Below are positions 62,821 to 64,000 of a stretch of DNA of 64,000 bases, piece by piece. The stretch covers positions 7,045,444 through 7,109,443 of the forward strand of contig OX442434.1 in the NCBI GenBank assembly GCA_949361645.1, read 5' to 3'. Within the stretch, counting starts at the first letter, position 1. Every line of letters starts with the position of its first letter. A program made the translations under genes and the position numbers. Source of the stretch: Spongilla lacustris (taxonomy: Eukaryota; Porifera; Demospongiae; Spongillida; Spongillidae). The notes below the pieces were generated by a model. It was not told the DNA's origin. It saw nothing but the letters and a program-made list of their open reading frames with translations, and ran no database searches.

Positions 62821-64000
62821 TAGGGTTAGGGTTAGGGTTAGGGTTAGGGTTAGGGTTAGGGTTAGGGTTAGGGTTAGGGTTAGGGTTAGGGTTAGGGTTA
62901 GGGTTAGGGTTAGGGTTAGGGTTAGGGTTAGGGTTAGGGTTAGGGTTAGGGTTAGGGTTAGGGTTAGGGTTAGGGTTAGGGTTAGGGTTAGGGTTAGGGT
63001 TAGGGTTAGGGTTAGGGTTAGGGTTAGGGTTAGGGTTAGGGTTAGGGTTAGGGTTAGGGTTAGGGTTAGGGTTAGGGTTAGGGTTAGGGTTAGGGTTAGG
63101 GTTAGGGTTAGGGTTAGGGTTAGGGTTAGGGTTAGGGTTAGGGTTAGGGTTAGGGTTAGGGTTAGGGTTAGGGTTAGGGTTAGGGTTAGGGTTAGGGTTA
63201 GGGTTAGGGTTAGGGTTAGGGTTAGGGTTAGGGTTAGGGTTAGGGTTAGGGTTAGGGTTAGGGTTAGGGTTAGGGTTAGGGTTAGGGTTAGGGTTAGGGT
63301 TAGGGTTAGGGTTAGGGTTAGGGTTAGGGTTAGGGTTAGGGTTAGGGTTAGGGTTAGGGTTAGGGTTAGGGTTAGGGTTAGGGTTAGGGTTAGGGTTAGG
63401 GTTAGGGTTAGGGTTAGGGTTAGGGTTAGGGTTAGGGTTAGGGTTAGGGTTAGGGTTAGGGTTAGGGTTAGGGTTAGGGTTAGGGTTAGGGTTAGGGTTA
63501 GGGTTAGGGTTAGGGTTAGGGTTAGGGTTAGGGTTAGGGTTAGGGTTAGGGTTAGGGTTAGGGTTAGGGTTAGGGTTAGGGTTAGGGTTAGGGTTAGGGT
63601 TAGGGTTAGGGTTAGGGTTAGGGTTAGGGTTAGGGTTAGGGTTAGGGTTAGGGTTAGGGTTAGGGTTAGGGTTAGGGTTAGGGTTAGGGTTAGGGTTAGG
63701 GTTAGGGTTAGGGTTAGGGTTAGGGTTAGGGTTAGGGTTAGGGTTAGGGTTAGGGTTAGGGTTAGGGTTAGGGTTAGGGTTAGGGTTAGGGTTAGGGTTA
63801 GGGTTAGGGTTAGGGTTAGGGTTAGGGTTAGGGTTAGGGTTAGGGTTAGGGTTAGGGTTAGGGTTAGGGTTAGGGTTAGGGTTAGGGTTAGGGTTAGGGT
63901 TAGGGTTAGGGTTAGGGTTAGGGTTAGGGTTAGGGGTTAGGGTTAGGGTTAGGGTTAGGGTTAGGGTTAGGGTTAGGGTTAGGGTTAGGGTTAGGGTTAG
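62821..64000 (+). repeat. Terminal telomere, (TTAGGG)n, ~1.18 kb
   Basis: Almost perfect TTAGGG array reaching the last base, G-rich strand 3' outward. One unit near 63931-63937 has a fourth G. The long Arg-Val open frame is its translation. The array is probably truncated by sequencing, so 1.18 kb is a minimum. Confidence 0.99.

Noticed and set aside
62696..63940. 414-codon Arg-Val open frame
   Set aside because: Translation of TTAGGG repeats in the terminal telomere.

Overview
The window is the right-hand end of a chromosome from an animal. It finishes in about 1.18 kb of TTAGGG repeats running 5'->3' into the last base (62821-64000). The animal assignment rests on the TTAGGG telomere and on exons of receptor tyrosine phosphatases, an Ig/fibronectin-III receptor and a DD3-3-like protein. 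Introns are very short (55-64 nt in the best gene). Small introns and this gene mix suggest an early-branching metazoan, most likely a demosponge. That is inference; no species-specific marker was identified. Most of the window is repeat, and real coding sequence is sparse and often broken. Layout: 1-2142 is single-copy sequence with small plus-strand exons: a spectrin-like helix, an AT-hook-like basic exon and a frameshifted PTP D1 exon. 2143-11711 and 25134-33160 are two arms of a huge inverted repeat. Each arm carries a PTP D2 exon, an orphan exon, a 24-bp minisatellite and a ~175-bp tandem repeat. Only the left arm holds a complete hAT-type transposon (3857-6392); only the right arm holds a 1126-bp tandem duplication. 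11712-25133 is the spacer. It contains a DD3-3-like exon, a minus-strand gene with a restriction-endonuclease-like segment and a kinase-like domain (13854-15620, with probable upstream exons to 18350), an element with hAT-like ends holding a nested hairpin element (19030-21100), and the 3' half of an Ig/FN3 transmembrane receptor (about 22249-23946). A ~635-bp direct repeat occurs at 17934 and 24418. The right arm stops abruptly at six TTAGGG repeats (33161-33196), exactly where the left arm continues into unique DNA. This looks like an inverted duplication healed by telomere addition. 33197-45617 is a second palindrome. Its two ~4.05-kb arms each encode a spliced tyrosine recombinase (intact in the left arm, frameshifted in the right) around a ~4.3-kb centre with diverged relics of the same family and a second spliced gene. 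The outer edges abut TTAGGG on the left and CCCTAA on the right. I read this as a Crypton-like tyrosine-recombinase element, or cluster of them, lodged in a telomere or telomere-fusion site. 45661-62820 is subtelomeric satellite with a 17-bp unit built on the palindromes GTGGGCCCAC and ACATGT. It has strand switches, a ~6.2-kb segmental duplication, islands of ~185-bp repeats and an 820-bp hairpin transposon with a 4-bp target duplication. The terminal telomere follows. The genes do not form one pathway. The unifying theme is chromosome-end turnover: telomere healing or fusion, palindromes, expanding satellites and mobile elements, with host genes shredded into exons among them.
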